Part shown: in pieces, positions 46,801 through 58,345 of the stretch
Numbering within the stretch: position 1 is the first letter of the stretch
Layout of the letters: the number at the start of each line of letters is the position of its first letter
DNA from: Sipunculus nudus
Lineage: Eukaryota; Annelida; Sipuncula; Golfingiida; Sipunculidae
Length of the DNA: 64,000 nucleotides
Direction of reading: 5' to 3'
Assembly: GCA_026874595.1 (NCBI GenBank)
Contig: CM049320.1
Coordinates: forward strand, 41,414,714 to 41,478,713
Notes under the pieces: generated by a model
The model's input: only the letters and a program-made list of their open reading frames with translations
Database searches by the model: none
Told to the model about the DNA's origin: nothing
Position numbers and translations under genes: made by a program

Positions 46801-47829
46801 ATTCATTCCCCTAGACATTTCACGCTGCCTAGTGTTGCAGAATCTGATTTCTTTTATATCCTTGACAAAATTTATGTTCATCACGCATACGAGACCTGTT
46901 GATATTAGGTTCCGTAACATAATAACAATAAAAACAAAAAATACATTAAAAGTATTCGATGAATAATATATTAAGTGCACGTTTTTATTCCATTAAGAAT
47001 ATACATGCATGGAAATAACTCAGGAAAGACATGTCATGTAGGATTCATTATTTACGGATAAAGAAGCCTATTTAAATTTTGGGGACGGAGCCTTTCAAAA
47101 TGTGAGTGAAGGTCAAGGTCACTATATGAAAGTAAGACTCTGCTGGTTAGGGGATGTATGTATTGGTAAAGAAATCTTTTCACCACAATGCACTTGGGCT
47201 TCCTATACATCAGCGGCGTAGGTAAAATATAGTGATTAGGGTAATATATAGTCCCTTCAAATATGTTTGATAAGAAACTTATCAAACATATAGAAAAAAA
47301 AACCATTTCAAACATATTGCAAGACTAATTATACATTAACATTGTTGGTTTTGTGGTAAAGACATGACTGAATTAGTATAATATTTTGTAAGTATGCGTA
47401 TATGCAATGTACATAAACAAATGGCGTTTTTATGAACTGTAAACAATTCTTATTTTGGATGTTTGACAGGTGAGACAAGTATAGTCCAGGCCATTGACAC
47501 AGTTCCCAACTACATATGGAAGAGGTTCTTTTTAAACAGAAGCGACCTCTGGCGCAAAGGTCACATGGTGACTTTTTTTGTGATATAACTACGCTAACTA
47601 CACTGTGTATATTGTTAAGTATATACATATGAGTCAAAGATAATAAAACATGTAAATTTATTAATGAAGATGCAATGTTTGAAATTAATCGATTATTGCA
47701 TGCCCGATTCAATCATCGACTAAAGACTGGCTTCGATTCAATAATCGATTATTCGATGTATTTTTTTTTCAGCCCTAAACATAACAAATATGTGCAGTTG
47801 TTCGAATTATAAAACTTAAATTTCATATT
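46801..47829. other. Non-coding, unrecognised frames
   Basis: AT-rich sequence. A 127-codon minus frame (47329-47712) has no domain I know. A short GTGAAGGTCAAGGTCAC block occurs at ~47105, related in wording to the 20 kb satellite. ATCGATTATT is doubled near 47690-47755. Confidence 0.5.
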
Positions 47830-49290
47830 CGTCGTCCCTCCCTGTATCCTTCTGCCCGTCCGTTTACAAGCCATAAATCGAAACTGCTGGACCTAGAATC
47901 TTCTAACTTAACATCAAGAGAGATCCTTAAAAAATCTCCTTGGACTCCTGAAATTAGGTTACTGCGACCTTTATTCTTTTGGTTATGCATGGGGCTTGTT
48001 ATAGCCTCCCAGAATAATGAAATATGTGAATTAAAAGCTCAAGGATCTGAATAACTAATGCATTGATTGCAATGATTCTTTCCATGCATATTGATCATGG
48101 AGTTTTTCATTTTGATCCGGAAGACTGGTGGCGCCACCTTTATTTTTTCAAATTTTTACGCATTTTTTTCTATCTATTTATGAGACATTCAAATGAAGCA
48201 GTCCAGACGTTTACAGGCCAGAAACCCTGACCGTTAAATCTAGAAACTGTACAGCCAGGGAGGTTATGGGCAAATCTCTTTGGAAAACCTGAAATTAGGT
48301 CATATTTTGCGTACTACGGGCCAGAACCATGATTTTGAGCACCAAGAGAGTCAGATGGGGCACAAATTGTATCCGTTAGGCCAAGAATCTTCTAACGCAA
48401 CATCCAGGGAGAGTCTGAGCAAATCTCCTTGGAAAACTGAAACTAGGTCATGGTGACCTAATTCCAGTGAGCGACTGGCCAAACGTATGACTATGAGCAC
48501 CCAAAAAGTCAGACATAGCACGTTTGACATCCGATAGATATGAGTCATTAAATGTTTCATCAAAGATAGTCTTGTGCAAATGTCAATTGAAACCTGAAAT
48601 TATTTCATGGTCCCCTTAAAAAATAGCTTATATTCTGCGAGCAAACCGGCAAAAATCATGGTTTTAAGCACTCATGTGGTCAGGCAGGGCACAGTATTGT
48701 TGGACCTAGAACCTCGTTATATGACATACAGGGATGTCCTTGTCAAGTCACCATCGAATCCGGAAATTGAGTAACTGTGGCCTATATTCTGCGAACTATA
48801 GGAAAAAATCTTTATTATAGCACTGTCAAAGTCAGATTGGAAAATAAAAGGATGGACCAAAAACTTTCTAAAATAAAATTCAAGTTCTAGATAAATCTCA
48901 TTCGACTTCTGAGATTAATTCATGAAGGGTAGTTATCACAAACTATGTGAGCCACTAGCGGAAAATCTAATTTTGAGCACCCTGAAAGTCAGACAGGGTA
49001 CAAACTTTAACTGTTCGATTTAGAAACGTCTTTCTAAATGTAACAGGAGGTCACTGTGAAGACTCTTTGGGTATCTAATTTAAGTTCACCTTTATGATTT
49101 TAGCACCCCATTAGTCAGACTGGCAAAAATTGTAGTATTTGGAAGTAGAAATTTCTGTACTTATTAGCATCAATGGAGTTTTTTGGTAAAAAAATCTTGG
49201 AAATCCTAAAATAAAGTCACTATATCCTATTTTCTAAGCAATTTGGACAAAAAGCACAATTTTGAGTATTCTGGAAGTCATTTTACCCAT
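47830..49290. repeat. Old satellite array, ~160 bp unit, about nine degenerate units
   Basis: The word AAAGTCAGAC.GGGCAC or variants recurs at about 48349, 48510, 48680, 48831, 48989, 49111 and 49275. Each unit also contains GGACCTAGAA.CTTCTAA, ACATCcAGGGAGA, AAATCTCCTTGGAAAAC, CTGAAATTAGGTCA and ATTTTGAGCAC in the same order. Spacing is 123-170 bp, mostly ~160. Divergence between units is high. The 70-codon minus frame at 48351 is a by-product. Confidence 0.8.
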
Positions 49291-51595
49291 TGATCATTGT
49301 AACAGAAAATATATTTTCACCAGGTTAAACCATCAATAATTAATATATGCGTCACTATTATGTCAAATTCAGCTTAGAGTAATGTCTATATATTGGCCAC
49401 TTATTCTTATATGTGACATGCCATGAGATCTTGCATATTTTCAACGTTGCATAATGCCTGGTTTTACAGAATATCAATCAGCCAGCTTGTTTCGTAATAA
49501 TGTCATGACTTTTTCTCATTTTTAGTTTGCCGTGCATCGAACAGTCTCACTGTCCATTGGCATCAGTCAGCCTAAGCTCGAATACTGTAACGCGGATACA
49601 CAGTTGGGTGCCGTCAGATTGCATGCTGTATACATATGTATCTCTTTGTGGCGAATTTTTAAATCCATCGATAATAGTATATATTCTTTTCATGTTCATC
49701 GGTGATCGCATTGTTTCTTATCAGAGCCATCGTTAATACTATACCGGTCAACGACACTCCTATATATGTTATTGATCCTGACTTTACAATAATTACATAT
49801 TGCCATCCGCTGCGTTGTAACGATTCGATTTACATCAGTTTATCATGAGATTTTACAGAATTCTGGATGCTCTCTACCCAGAGCATAATTCCCAAGTTTT
49901 CTTAGTCTTAGACACGTTGGGAAAGTTGGCACCTAGCTTGAATCCGTTTGAAATGGTATATATAATCTTCATAAACTTATAAAAACATGACACTTCCTAC
50001 TCAGACTATTATTATTATCATCACTAAAATAACATTATCCTTATCAGCGTTTTAATGAATGCAAATAAAGCTATTGTGTACGGATTACCATTTTTCGAAA
50101 ACTGAATATAACAAACAAGGCTTTATTCAAGTCCCTAAGAATAGTTGTTAATGAGCGAACAAGAGATTCACATCATGTACCCAAATATTTGTGACACCCA
50201 TGCACTTGCGCATATTTTATATCAAAAGTATTGATACATAGAATAAAGTATATGAAATTATAATTACTTCCACGCACTCGCTTATCTCTAGACAGAGATA
50301 TATAAAAATATTTGTGTGCATAAACATATAAAAGCACTTTACAGATGATGCGTGCGGGTTAATCTTCTTGGCTGAACCGACTGAGTGTTTGAGCATGATT
50401 TGTTAGCGTCGTCTAGACAGTGAACCCTGGGTGTTGAGGGATTCGTCTCTCATCACCAAATGTTGTCGGACGTTTATTGATGTCACAAGCGGCCCAGACA
50501 CATTCACAACACTTCCGGCGAGAACAAGCCTCTCAGTTAATAGCTCTACCAGACGGACGCCGGTGAAAACGATTTAGGGCTGGTTTTCCTTGATCAATGT
50601 TGACCATTTCCTTTTTATCCTTGAACAACTGCAGGCTACATTTTACTTGTCTGTACCATCATTCCAAGTAAAACATTGTTTACTTTTACCTAAATCTGGG
50701 AATTAATAGAGATAGATGAGTAATACAGCATCCACAAGGAATATGAATTGTGTGTTTTGCACAAACATTAGACAGACAAATGACCTAAGAAATTTGGCAG
50801 GGATCAACCAGATACTGTCGATTGAGAAATGGGCGATGACTTTAAGTTATGAGTTTCCTCCGGTGTGGTGAGAAGAAGACAATGTACGATGCAAGATAAG
50901 CGTAGATATAGATGAGACAGAAATGGGAAGTGACGTAGAAAGAAACATTTGCACACTGACATGCGACATGCATTGGTGGTGACGCATAGGGAGAACTGTT
51001 TCCGCAGGATCACCAAGAGAGATGGATGCTTTGTAGCTGAGAAGCATTAACTTCCATAAGATCAACCAGATAGAAATGTATGAAGACGAAGAAAGTAACT
51101 TAAGATTTTTTTGTTGTTAAATCATGTTTGATAAAAATCATGAAGAATAAAAAAGATGATCGATTATTAACCGATTATTTTATGTATTTTATATGTACCC
51201 GAGATCTGCTCTATAAGTCAGAAATTCACAAGATTCTCACATGTGTTTGGGCATTGCTTGGCATGTACTTGGTACTAACCAGTTCTATATTTGTGACAAC
51301 CAAACCTCATTGGGCGAAGAGCATTTCGTCGCCGAATCAAAGATGTTTGGTTCAGTTTTCCAGATAATATGACTCAAATTAAAAACTTTATTGATTTAAC
51401 AAGGAATGTTCAAATAGCTATAATAACTAATACAAGATACTCTCCATGGCACAATTGGCGGCGTTAAGTAGTCTGTAGAGGCGGAGGACATCCAAGACCT
51501 AGAGGAGAAAATCACCCACCTTTGACGGACCACTACAACCGACTCTCAAGGCAACTCCAGGCAGAGGCTTCATTACAGCGGGGATTGGTGGTGGT
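49291..51595. other. Non-coding, no feature seen
   Basis: AT-rich sequence; overlapping minus frames of 70 and 72 codons (50804-51065) and a 79-codon plus frame (51128-51367) are unrecognised. A GC-richer patch at 50460-50570 contains ACTTCCGGCG (ETS-like). Confidence 0.5.
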
Positions 51596-51900
51596 GGGGG
51601 GGGGGGGTTTAATGTATCTACATCCCTGATATTCAGAGAACAATATTTATATATTGGAAATGAAATATATATATCATTAGAAGTATAGAATTTACCTCCA
51701 TTTCTGAGTTTAATATGAAACATTATATCACTAAAACTGGTTAGAATGATACCTTATTTTCTAAAACCTAATAATTAATTTTAATATACTTGAAATGTGT
51801 TACACAGACAATTAAGTGTGTGTGTGTATATATATATGTGGATGTGGGTGTGTGAAAAATATCGCGAGCCACCCCCCCCCCCTTGAAGGCAAATTGACTG
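51596..51900 (-). mobile_element. Dispersed family R51, copy 2
   Basis: A G12 tract (51596-51607) is followed by the shared body from 51631 (ATTCAGAGAACAATATTTAT) through CCTTATTTTCTAAAACCT to a C11 tract and CTTGAAGGCAAATTGAC. On the minus strand this body directly follows the tRNA-like sequence at 51898-51967. That order, head then body, is the layout of a tRNA-derived SINE. Confidence 0.65.
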
Positions 51901-51967
51901 ACCCCAGGGATCGAACCCGGGTCGCCAGGGGAGAGGGCCGAGCGTTTAACCACTCGCCAGTCAGGGG
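51898..51967 (-). tRNA. tRNA-Glu(CTC)-like pseudo-tRNA, probable SINE head
   Basis: Read on minus, TGGCGAGTGGTTAA matches a Pol III A box and GGTTCGATCCC is a perfect B box and T-arm. CTGAC at the 5' end pairs with GTCAG at the 3' end, CGAG/CTCG makes a D stem, and the anticodon loop region reads CCCTCTCCCC, like tRNA-Glu(CTC). The anticodon stem is poorly paired and the T stem has a mismatch, so a working tRNA is unlikely. It abuts the body of family R51, which supports a SINE. Confidence 0.5.
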
Positions 51968-52114
51968 ATTTTTTGCGAGTGCACATGTAATCGTATGTGA
52001 TAGATTTAAAAAAAATACAGCCAACTAAACTGTATAAAGAAAATGACATACAATCGCTGTAATCGATTCCTCGGTACAAACCTAGCAGCAAGCTAAGTAT
52101 TTGTGCAGAACCAG

Positions 52115-52635
52115 CGAAGGTACATGCCGGTCTGATGGGCAGTGTCCTGCAAAGTTAAATTATCGTGATATTTGGGACGGAACACCGGTGATATGGGCGG
52201 TGACCTGCCAAGTTTAGGTTTCATTATATCATAGCAAGAATGCCGGAGAAAAGGGCAGTGATCTGCAAAGTTAAAGTTTTATGATATTTGAGCCAGAACA
52301 CCGGAGAAATGGGCGGTGACCTGTTAAGTTTAAGTATCGTGATATTTGAGTCAGATCACCGGAGATATGGGCGGTGACCTTTAAGTTTAAGTTTTATGAC
52401 ATTTGAGCCAGAACGCCGGAGATATGGGCGGTGACCTGTTTAGTTTAAGTATCGTTTTATTTGAGCCAGAACACCGAAAAAAATGGGCGGTGACCTGAAA
52501 AATTTAAGTATCGTTATATTTGAGCCAGAACGCCGGAGATATGGGCGGTGACCTGTTAAGTTTAAGTATCGTTATATTTGAGCCAGAACGCCGGAGATAT
52601 GGGCGGTGACCTGTTTAGGTTATGTTTCGTCAAGG
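52115..52635. repeat. 58-bp tandem array, nine units
   Basis: GATATGGGCGGTGACCTGTT then AAGTTTAAGTATCGT then GATATTTGAGCCAGAACGCC then GGA repeats with spacing 57-61 bp; the ATGGGCGGTGACCTG word occurs from ~52135 to ~52602. The first units are more divergent and the last three nearly identical, so the array has been growing at its right end. No frame through it is long. Confidence 0.92.
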
Positions 52636-53240
52636 TAATGTGTTTAGCTCGGGTTTGTTTTTTGTACGTTTTACTCAAACATTTAGGAACTAGGTTTCAC
52701 GAAAAAGTATGGATCCGTATATAATCAGTGTAATATTCCGGGAACAATACATCAAATTCGGGTCGTTTTCTTGATCATCAAGCCGGGTCCAAGGATTCTT
52801 TATAATTTCTATGCTTCTTTTTCATTGAGATAAAGGCCAGCTTGTTTGCATTAGCCGAGATTGAGAACGTTGATATTCGTCTGTTTAAATAATAGGAGAA
52901 TCTTAAGGAAAGTTCCGAATAAACACCGGTGTGACCTCCTGTTTTCTGGGGGGTAGAGCTCACCCGTGATGCGGCCATCGAGTTGGTGGTTCCAAAAAGT
53001 CACCCAAATGTATCGGGCTTCTGATTAATATATGTTAATTTCAACCTTTGTAACATTGCCCGATGTATCAAAAAACGGATATTTACGAATAATGGCAAAT
53101 GGAGAAACGGAGCTTCTTTAAGCTCTGCACTCTCAGAGTGGTTTATTAGTTGTTAATTAAATAAGAAAACCACAAAGTAAACACATCTTGTTACTTAATT
53201 ATTGCTGTCAGGGTATTTAATCCTATTTATTTGGCCTCAG
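52636..53240. other. Non-coding, no feature seen
   Basis: Mixed sequence; a 66-codon minus frame (52778-52978) is unrecognised. Confidence 0.5.
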
Positions 53241-53296
53241 TCTTCGCCTACTTTGATGTACTTAGCACACGTACCGCAGAGTCCACAAAGACATGA
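53241..53296 (+). CDS. Candidate 56-nt exon, weak
   Basis: CCTATTTATTTGGCCTCAG precedes and GTAAGTATT follows, both strong splice-site matches. Frame 1 (SSPTLMYLAHVPQSPQRH) is open across the junction; frame 3 (FAYFDVLSTRTAESTKT) ends with TGA exactly at the donor, so it could be a terminal codon; frame 2 stops. No family is recognised and no partner exon is visible. Confidence 0.15.
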
Positions 53297-53982
53297 GTAA
53301 GTATTATGCAATATATCAGTTTACTTTGGGTGCAGCATCCGAGAGCGGCAAACAGATATTGATATGTAAGGTGGATTCCTGTGTGAAAGTTCATTAAGAT
53401 TTGCACTAGCGTTGAGTTCGTCGTGGCCGCTTACCCGATTGCACTCGCTTAATCATTCAGTAAAAAAAACCTCTTTACGTGATGACTTGTCAGGGGAGCT
53501 GTTTTTTTCAAAGTACTGTGTACCCAGTGCTTATTCGTAACAGCCTCTTTGTGAGTAAATGCCTTGTATTTTGTAATATCTTTTTCAGTATTGTTCTTAT
53601 AACTGTACTACGGCTGTCAGACTTACGGACGAGGCCATTTGTTTATTCTGTATGGTTGGTGATGGATAGCCATCGTGATGTTGGCTTCCATCTTGCATGG
53701 AACTACGGCACTAGTTCTTTGTATTTTTGACGGACTACACAGCTGTGTTAGCTGTCATAGTACAGGTGCTGACATCTCAGTACTGACAGTCTCTGGCAGC
53801 GCTGTACCCTGGTCCCTGCTGTACGGCAGTCTTAAATGACAATATTCGTGGCTGCTCCGCAAACCCATGCATACCTGTTTTGTCACTGTGGACTAAATGT
53901 TGGAGTACATATTTTTTTCTCCGTTTTCAGGTTTTCCACTCCATTTCTAGAATTAATATTACTAAACTCTTCTTACCATAGC

Positions 53983-53985
<3 letters not shown>
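53297..53985. other. Non-coding, no feature seen
   Basis: Mixed sequence; an 83-codon plus frame (53479-53730) is unrecognised. Confidence 0.5.

Positions 53986-54044
<59 letters not shown>
53986..54044. repeat. (TA)n microsatellite
   Basis: 59 bp of TA. Confidence 0.95.
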
Positions 54045-54045
<1 letters not shown>

Positions 54046-55077
54046 TTTGGACCCGTGCAGTCTTATATTATTTCTTTAACTTTGAATGAATTAAGGAAAT
54101 AGGCTGAACCTAAAGCAAATTGCTCTGCACATGGCTATATAACTTGCAAAATGTTAATATTCATGCGTAAATAGATAAGCAAAAAGAGAAGATATCAAAA
54201 CATAACCAAGAACGTACACACACATGTATACATATTAATTAGATTTCACTCATGTGTAAATTTATTTAGGTAAAAGAAATAAAATTAAGCTCACTCTTGC
54301 TGCAGCGTATGGGCCAAGATGTCGACGTTGTGACATTTCCGCACCTGATTTAATTAAATTTGTTCTTGTATTGTTTGTAATTTAGATATAAGAACAATTA
54401 GCATTGCCTATTTTTTCTATATTTGAGGATGGACTCGAGGAACAAACTCCGCACATAATGTCACCATGACATATCAGCTGTCACTCAAATGCGAAGTAAT
54501 GTACATGTTGCAGCACTGGGCTCTATTGCAGCATTGGCCTCAGATTATGACGTCACACTAGTATCCTTGATATATTGAATAGGGAATAAAGTGGGTACCA
54601 TTTAAAAAAAAAACTGAACTCGCTCTTGATGGTAGAATATTCCTATATTAAGCTCTATTAAAGAATTATCTGAATGATCCGAAGCCGTATACCAGCAGTG
54701 CCTTTTTTTGTCTTGCTTTTATCTCGTGGCATTTAACTCAAATATCTCTTCTTGTGTTGTCAGTCATTAATGCTGCGCAGTATCTTCCATACTGCACTTT
54801 AATCTTATATTTTTCTTTACTTCATTTTAAATTTTTTTGGTGAAGGTAACCGCTTAAACCGCCTTCGTTTTCAATGCTTGTTTTCCATTCCGGTTTTGGA
54901 CTATACGTAACATGGACATTCTCCGGATAATCCTGGCGTCAACCAGGCTCGGTGTACCCCTCCTTCGAACTCAGCTTGGCTTCGCACTTCATCTATGTGA
55001 ATTTCTATTTGCAAACCTTCTCAAAACGCTTTATCACCAACCCTATCACCTTTTTGTCAACCGCAAGCAGATCGCTC
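54045..55077. other. Non-coding, no feature seen
   Basis: AT-rich sequence leading into the pyrimidine-rich array. Confidence 0.55.
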
Positions 55078-55995
55078 TTCGTCAACCTATATACGTCAAC
55101 GTCATCTTATATACTTTTATATCGTCAACCTCCTCCTTTTACCTCCCCCTCCCTTTATCGTCAATCTCCTCTCCTCTTGTATGTCAACCTCCTCTTACCT
55201 TTATAGTCAACCTCCTCCTGATTTTATTGTCAAACTCCCCCTCCTTTTTTGTCAAACTCATCTTTCCTTTATCATTAACCTCCTCCTCCTTTGATCATCA
55301 ACCTCCTCCTCCCTTTATCGTCAACCTCCTCCTCCCTTTATCATCAACCTCTTCCTCCCTTTATCGTCAACCTCCTCCTTTTATCGTCAGCCCCCTCCTT
55401 TTATCGTCAACCTCCTCCTCCCTTTATCATAAACCTCCTCCTCCCTTTATCGTCAACCTCCTCCTTCCTTTATCGTCAGCCCCCTCCTTTTATCGTCAGC
55501 CCCCTCCTCTTATCGTCAACCTCCTCCTTCCTTTATCGTCAGCCCCCTCCTTTTATCGTCAGCCCCCTCCTTTTATCGTCAGCCCCATTCTTTTATTGTC
55601 AACCTCCTCCTTCCTTCATCGTCAGCCCCCTCCTTTTATCGTCAACCTCCTCCTTCCTTTATCGTCAGCCCCCTCCTTTTATCGTCAGCCCCCTCCTTTT
55701 ATCGTCAGCCCCCTCCTTTTATTGTCAACCTCCTCCTTCCTTTATCGTCAACCTCCACCTCCCTTTTTCGTCAAGCTCCTCCTCCTTTTATCATCAACCT
55801 CCCTTTCCCCCTATCGTCAACTTCCTCCTCGATCCCTTTATCGCTTACCTCTATCTCCCTCTGCCACATCTTTGTCAACATTCAACCTTTGTTCGCTACC
55901 CTTCGTCAACATTCTTATATACATCCTCTATCCTGGACCCCTCCTACGCCCCATTCCTTTATAGTCAACCTTCACTCCCTTCTGTCAACATTTGC
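55078..55995 (+). repeat. Pyrimidine-rich minisatellite, ~22-24 bp unit, two unit types
   Basis: Units CCTCCTCCTCCCTTTATCGTCAA and CCCCTCCTTTTATCGTCAG are mixed, about 38 in all, nearly pure C/T apart from the ATCGTCA spacer. The unit length is not a multiple of three, yet a 350-codon and a 253-codon plus frame stay open because C/T-rich units contain no stop in any phase. The encoded LLLPLSSTSSSLYRQPPP-like text changes phase through the array. It is not a protein gene. A long mirror-like polypyrimidine tract could form triplex DNA. Confidence 0.92.
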
Positions 55996-56499
55996 CTCCC
56001 TTTGTCTTCGCCGTTTCCTCGTGCTCAATGTAGCTGTGTTACCTTTTCTTAAAAAGCTATCGGCTGTAAACTTAGTTTTAAAAACATTTATATAATGCGT
56101 GTGCAATTTCAAATTTAAAGTATTAACGAAAACAAAAAAAAATTAAAGTTGAATGTTTCAAGCTAGTACCTTGGGTTGCACCCTTTTGCAAACAATAAAG
56201 TTAATAAACACCTTGTGCAAAAATGTTAAAAATCGACGTCAACTAAATTTATGTAGAGCCTAGATCCACCCGGCCCTTGTGATAAAAGCATAGGACGTGG
56301 ACAACGGTTAGCCTCTACCATCAGGCACGACCTACACGTATTTATTCCGGGGCGAACAGAATGCAAGTATTACACGCAAGGCTCCTGTATCTTTGGAATT
56401 TATATGCATAGAAAGTGTCACCAATATAGCATATAATACCAAGCGATTCCTTATCCTTACACGAAATATTCATGGAACGAGAAGCGCCAGAAGACGATA

Positions 56500-57175
56500 A
56501 AAGGGAATCAAACAAGCAGGAAGGCTTTATAACAAAGACAAAGAACTGAATTAAGAAGTGAATTAAGTAAAGGCAGAATTGAGACAGTGAAAAAGAAAAC
56601 ATGTAGGTGGGATGAAAACAAAGTTAATCTAATCTTGATATATGAAAGATAGGGAGAAGGGAGGTAAAGAGGTGAAGAAGAGAAATGAAGAAACAGATGG
56701 AGACACAATCAGGATGTAAAGGAAGAAAAATAACTGACAGAGAAAAGAATATAATTCAGAAAGAGACAGTACAGTATTATAGAAATTAGGTATTGCACAA
56801 AACGAAATGAAGAAGAAAGCAATTAAACTGGAGGAGATGAGAGTTAAATACAAATAAACGGACAGAAAAGGGGGAAAATTGTTGATTAGTTAAAATATTA
56901 TTACGACATAAAACCAGACAAAGATGAAAGATTAAGAAACTATAAAGCAAGGAAAAGCGGAGAATAAGAAGAAAAGCTTGAATGAAGTGGACAAAGAATA
57001 AAAGTCATTAAGAGATAAAAGAAGGAAAAGACGATAAAAATGCAATCAAGGAGAGGAAAGAAGGAGATCTGGAAAATGGAAACTGATTTATAAAAATGTT
57101 ATATAAAGAATGTGGGGCCTGAAGACTGTTAATTAAAAAACATTTAAAAAAGAAACGCAAAAGAATTTCATAAAC
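56500..57175 (+). repeat. Purine-rich low-complexity stretch
   Basis: About 680 bp dominated by AAAGAA, GAGAAG, GGAAAG and similar words on the plus strand, without a fixed period. Phe/Leu/Ser-rich minus frames (86, 66 and 74 codons) are composition artefacts. It lies ~500 bp after the pyrimidine-rich array and has the opposite strand bias. Confidence 0.75.
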
Positions 57176-57529
57176 AATTAAGTGTTAAGCCATAGAAGTT
57201 TTTTTAAGCAGACTTGGTATAAATATTTGAACAGCAGAGGCAGTAGTCAAAGTCATGGACAAAGCACCCAGGAGTGGAAAAACTTTCATGTTAGGAGTCC
57301 ATATCCGCCACGTCGTGACCAGAATAAGTGACACCTGCATAAAATATAAATGTCAGCCACAGTGCGTTAAGGTGAAACGATGGTTAACACAACCTGAACC
57401 AGCCTATCACATTTGGATCGAAGATTAACGTCGTAGATTTACATGTATAATTAACAGAAAATAACTAACGTCCAACGAAAAGATAAAGACTGATCTGAAT
57501 AGCAGCCAAGTAAAGTGGTACTTTTAAAT

Positions 57530-57579
<50 letters not shown>

Positions 57580-58169
57580 CATTATAATTCGTTACATAAG
57601 CGCACTTGGAAATCATGAGACAAGATAAACCTGTCTGTTCCTTTTATTTTCCTTTACCCTTTTATATTTTCATAAAACATTGGCTTCAGGCTATTTTTCC
57701 ATTGAATCAATCATCCAACCTCTGTACTCTAATTTTTTTTGTTTACTTTGCAGAGCATCCATTACTTAAGCCAATTTCATATAATATTGAAAACAGCTAA
57801 TTTTTTAGATATTTATTTTAAAATATATTTCTTAAACTTATACAATAAAGCTGTTAGGAGGAGGTAATGAGGCGATTCTGGTAATTTAAATATGTATGAA
57901 ATAAATATTTTCACTTTGCCACGCCGTGGCGGTGATGAAATGTCTGTAGAGAACTCTAGTGATAAAGTTATGATATTAATACGAATACCGAATGTCTCAG
58001 TGAGTGAGCACTACAAGTAATGGAGTTTTGAAGTTGGCAGTGCACTTACTCAGCCACATGACACAACGCGTGCCTAATCAAAAAAGGTTGCGCAAGTGCG
58101 CCTAAACCAAGCAGATGATAATGTTGAAAGAAGAGTAAGTTTCATGGCAAGAATATCACCTGCACAGCT
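57176..58169. other. Non-coding with (GA)n tract
   Basis: Contains a 47-bp GA tract at 57530-57576; otherwise AT-rich and featureless. Confidence 0.6.
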
Positions 58170-58345
58170 AAACAGGCATGTACCCGCAGCATAAAGCGCC
58201 GGAGGCCCTTCTAGGCCCGCTCCGGAGCAAGGACATTGCTCAGCCAATCAGCAGTGGAATAGCCCGTTCGCCCGGTGCAGCAAAGTCAGGCGGCAACTGT
58301 CGTCTGCTTTGTTTTCTCTCGGTGCATCCACGGTCTACGTTGCGA
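58170..58345. promoter_or_regulatory. GC-rich patch with CCAAT box
   Basis: CTCAGCCAATCAGCAG at 58229-58244 is a good CCAAT/NF-Y match in a CpG-containing patch (GCGCCGGAGG, CCGCTCCGGAGC, CGTTCGCCCGG). A 67-codon plus frame (58178-58381) spans it with no recognised domain. It is the best promoter-like patch in the window after 46364, but nothing downstream confirms it. Confidence 0.28.

Noticed and set aside
49060-49085. TCTTTGGGTATCTAA resembling miR-9
   Set aside because: It lies inside a degenerate satellite unit, the match fails after ~15 bases and no hairpin is visible.
52115-52635. Regular spaced repeats suggestive of a CRISPR array
   Set aside because: Units are contiguous with no unique spacers, and the DNA is clearly eukaryotic.
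54912-55964. 350-codon plus-strand frame, the longest in the window
   Set aside because: It is a C/T-rich minisatellite without stop codons; the reading phase relative to the unit changes along it and a second overlapping 253-codon frame is just as open.
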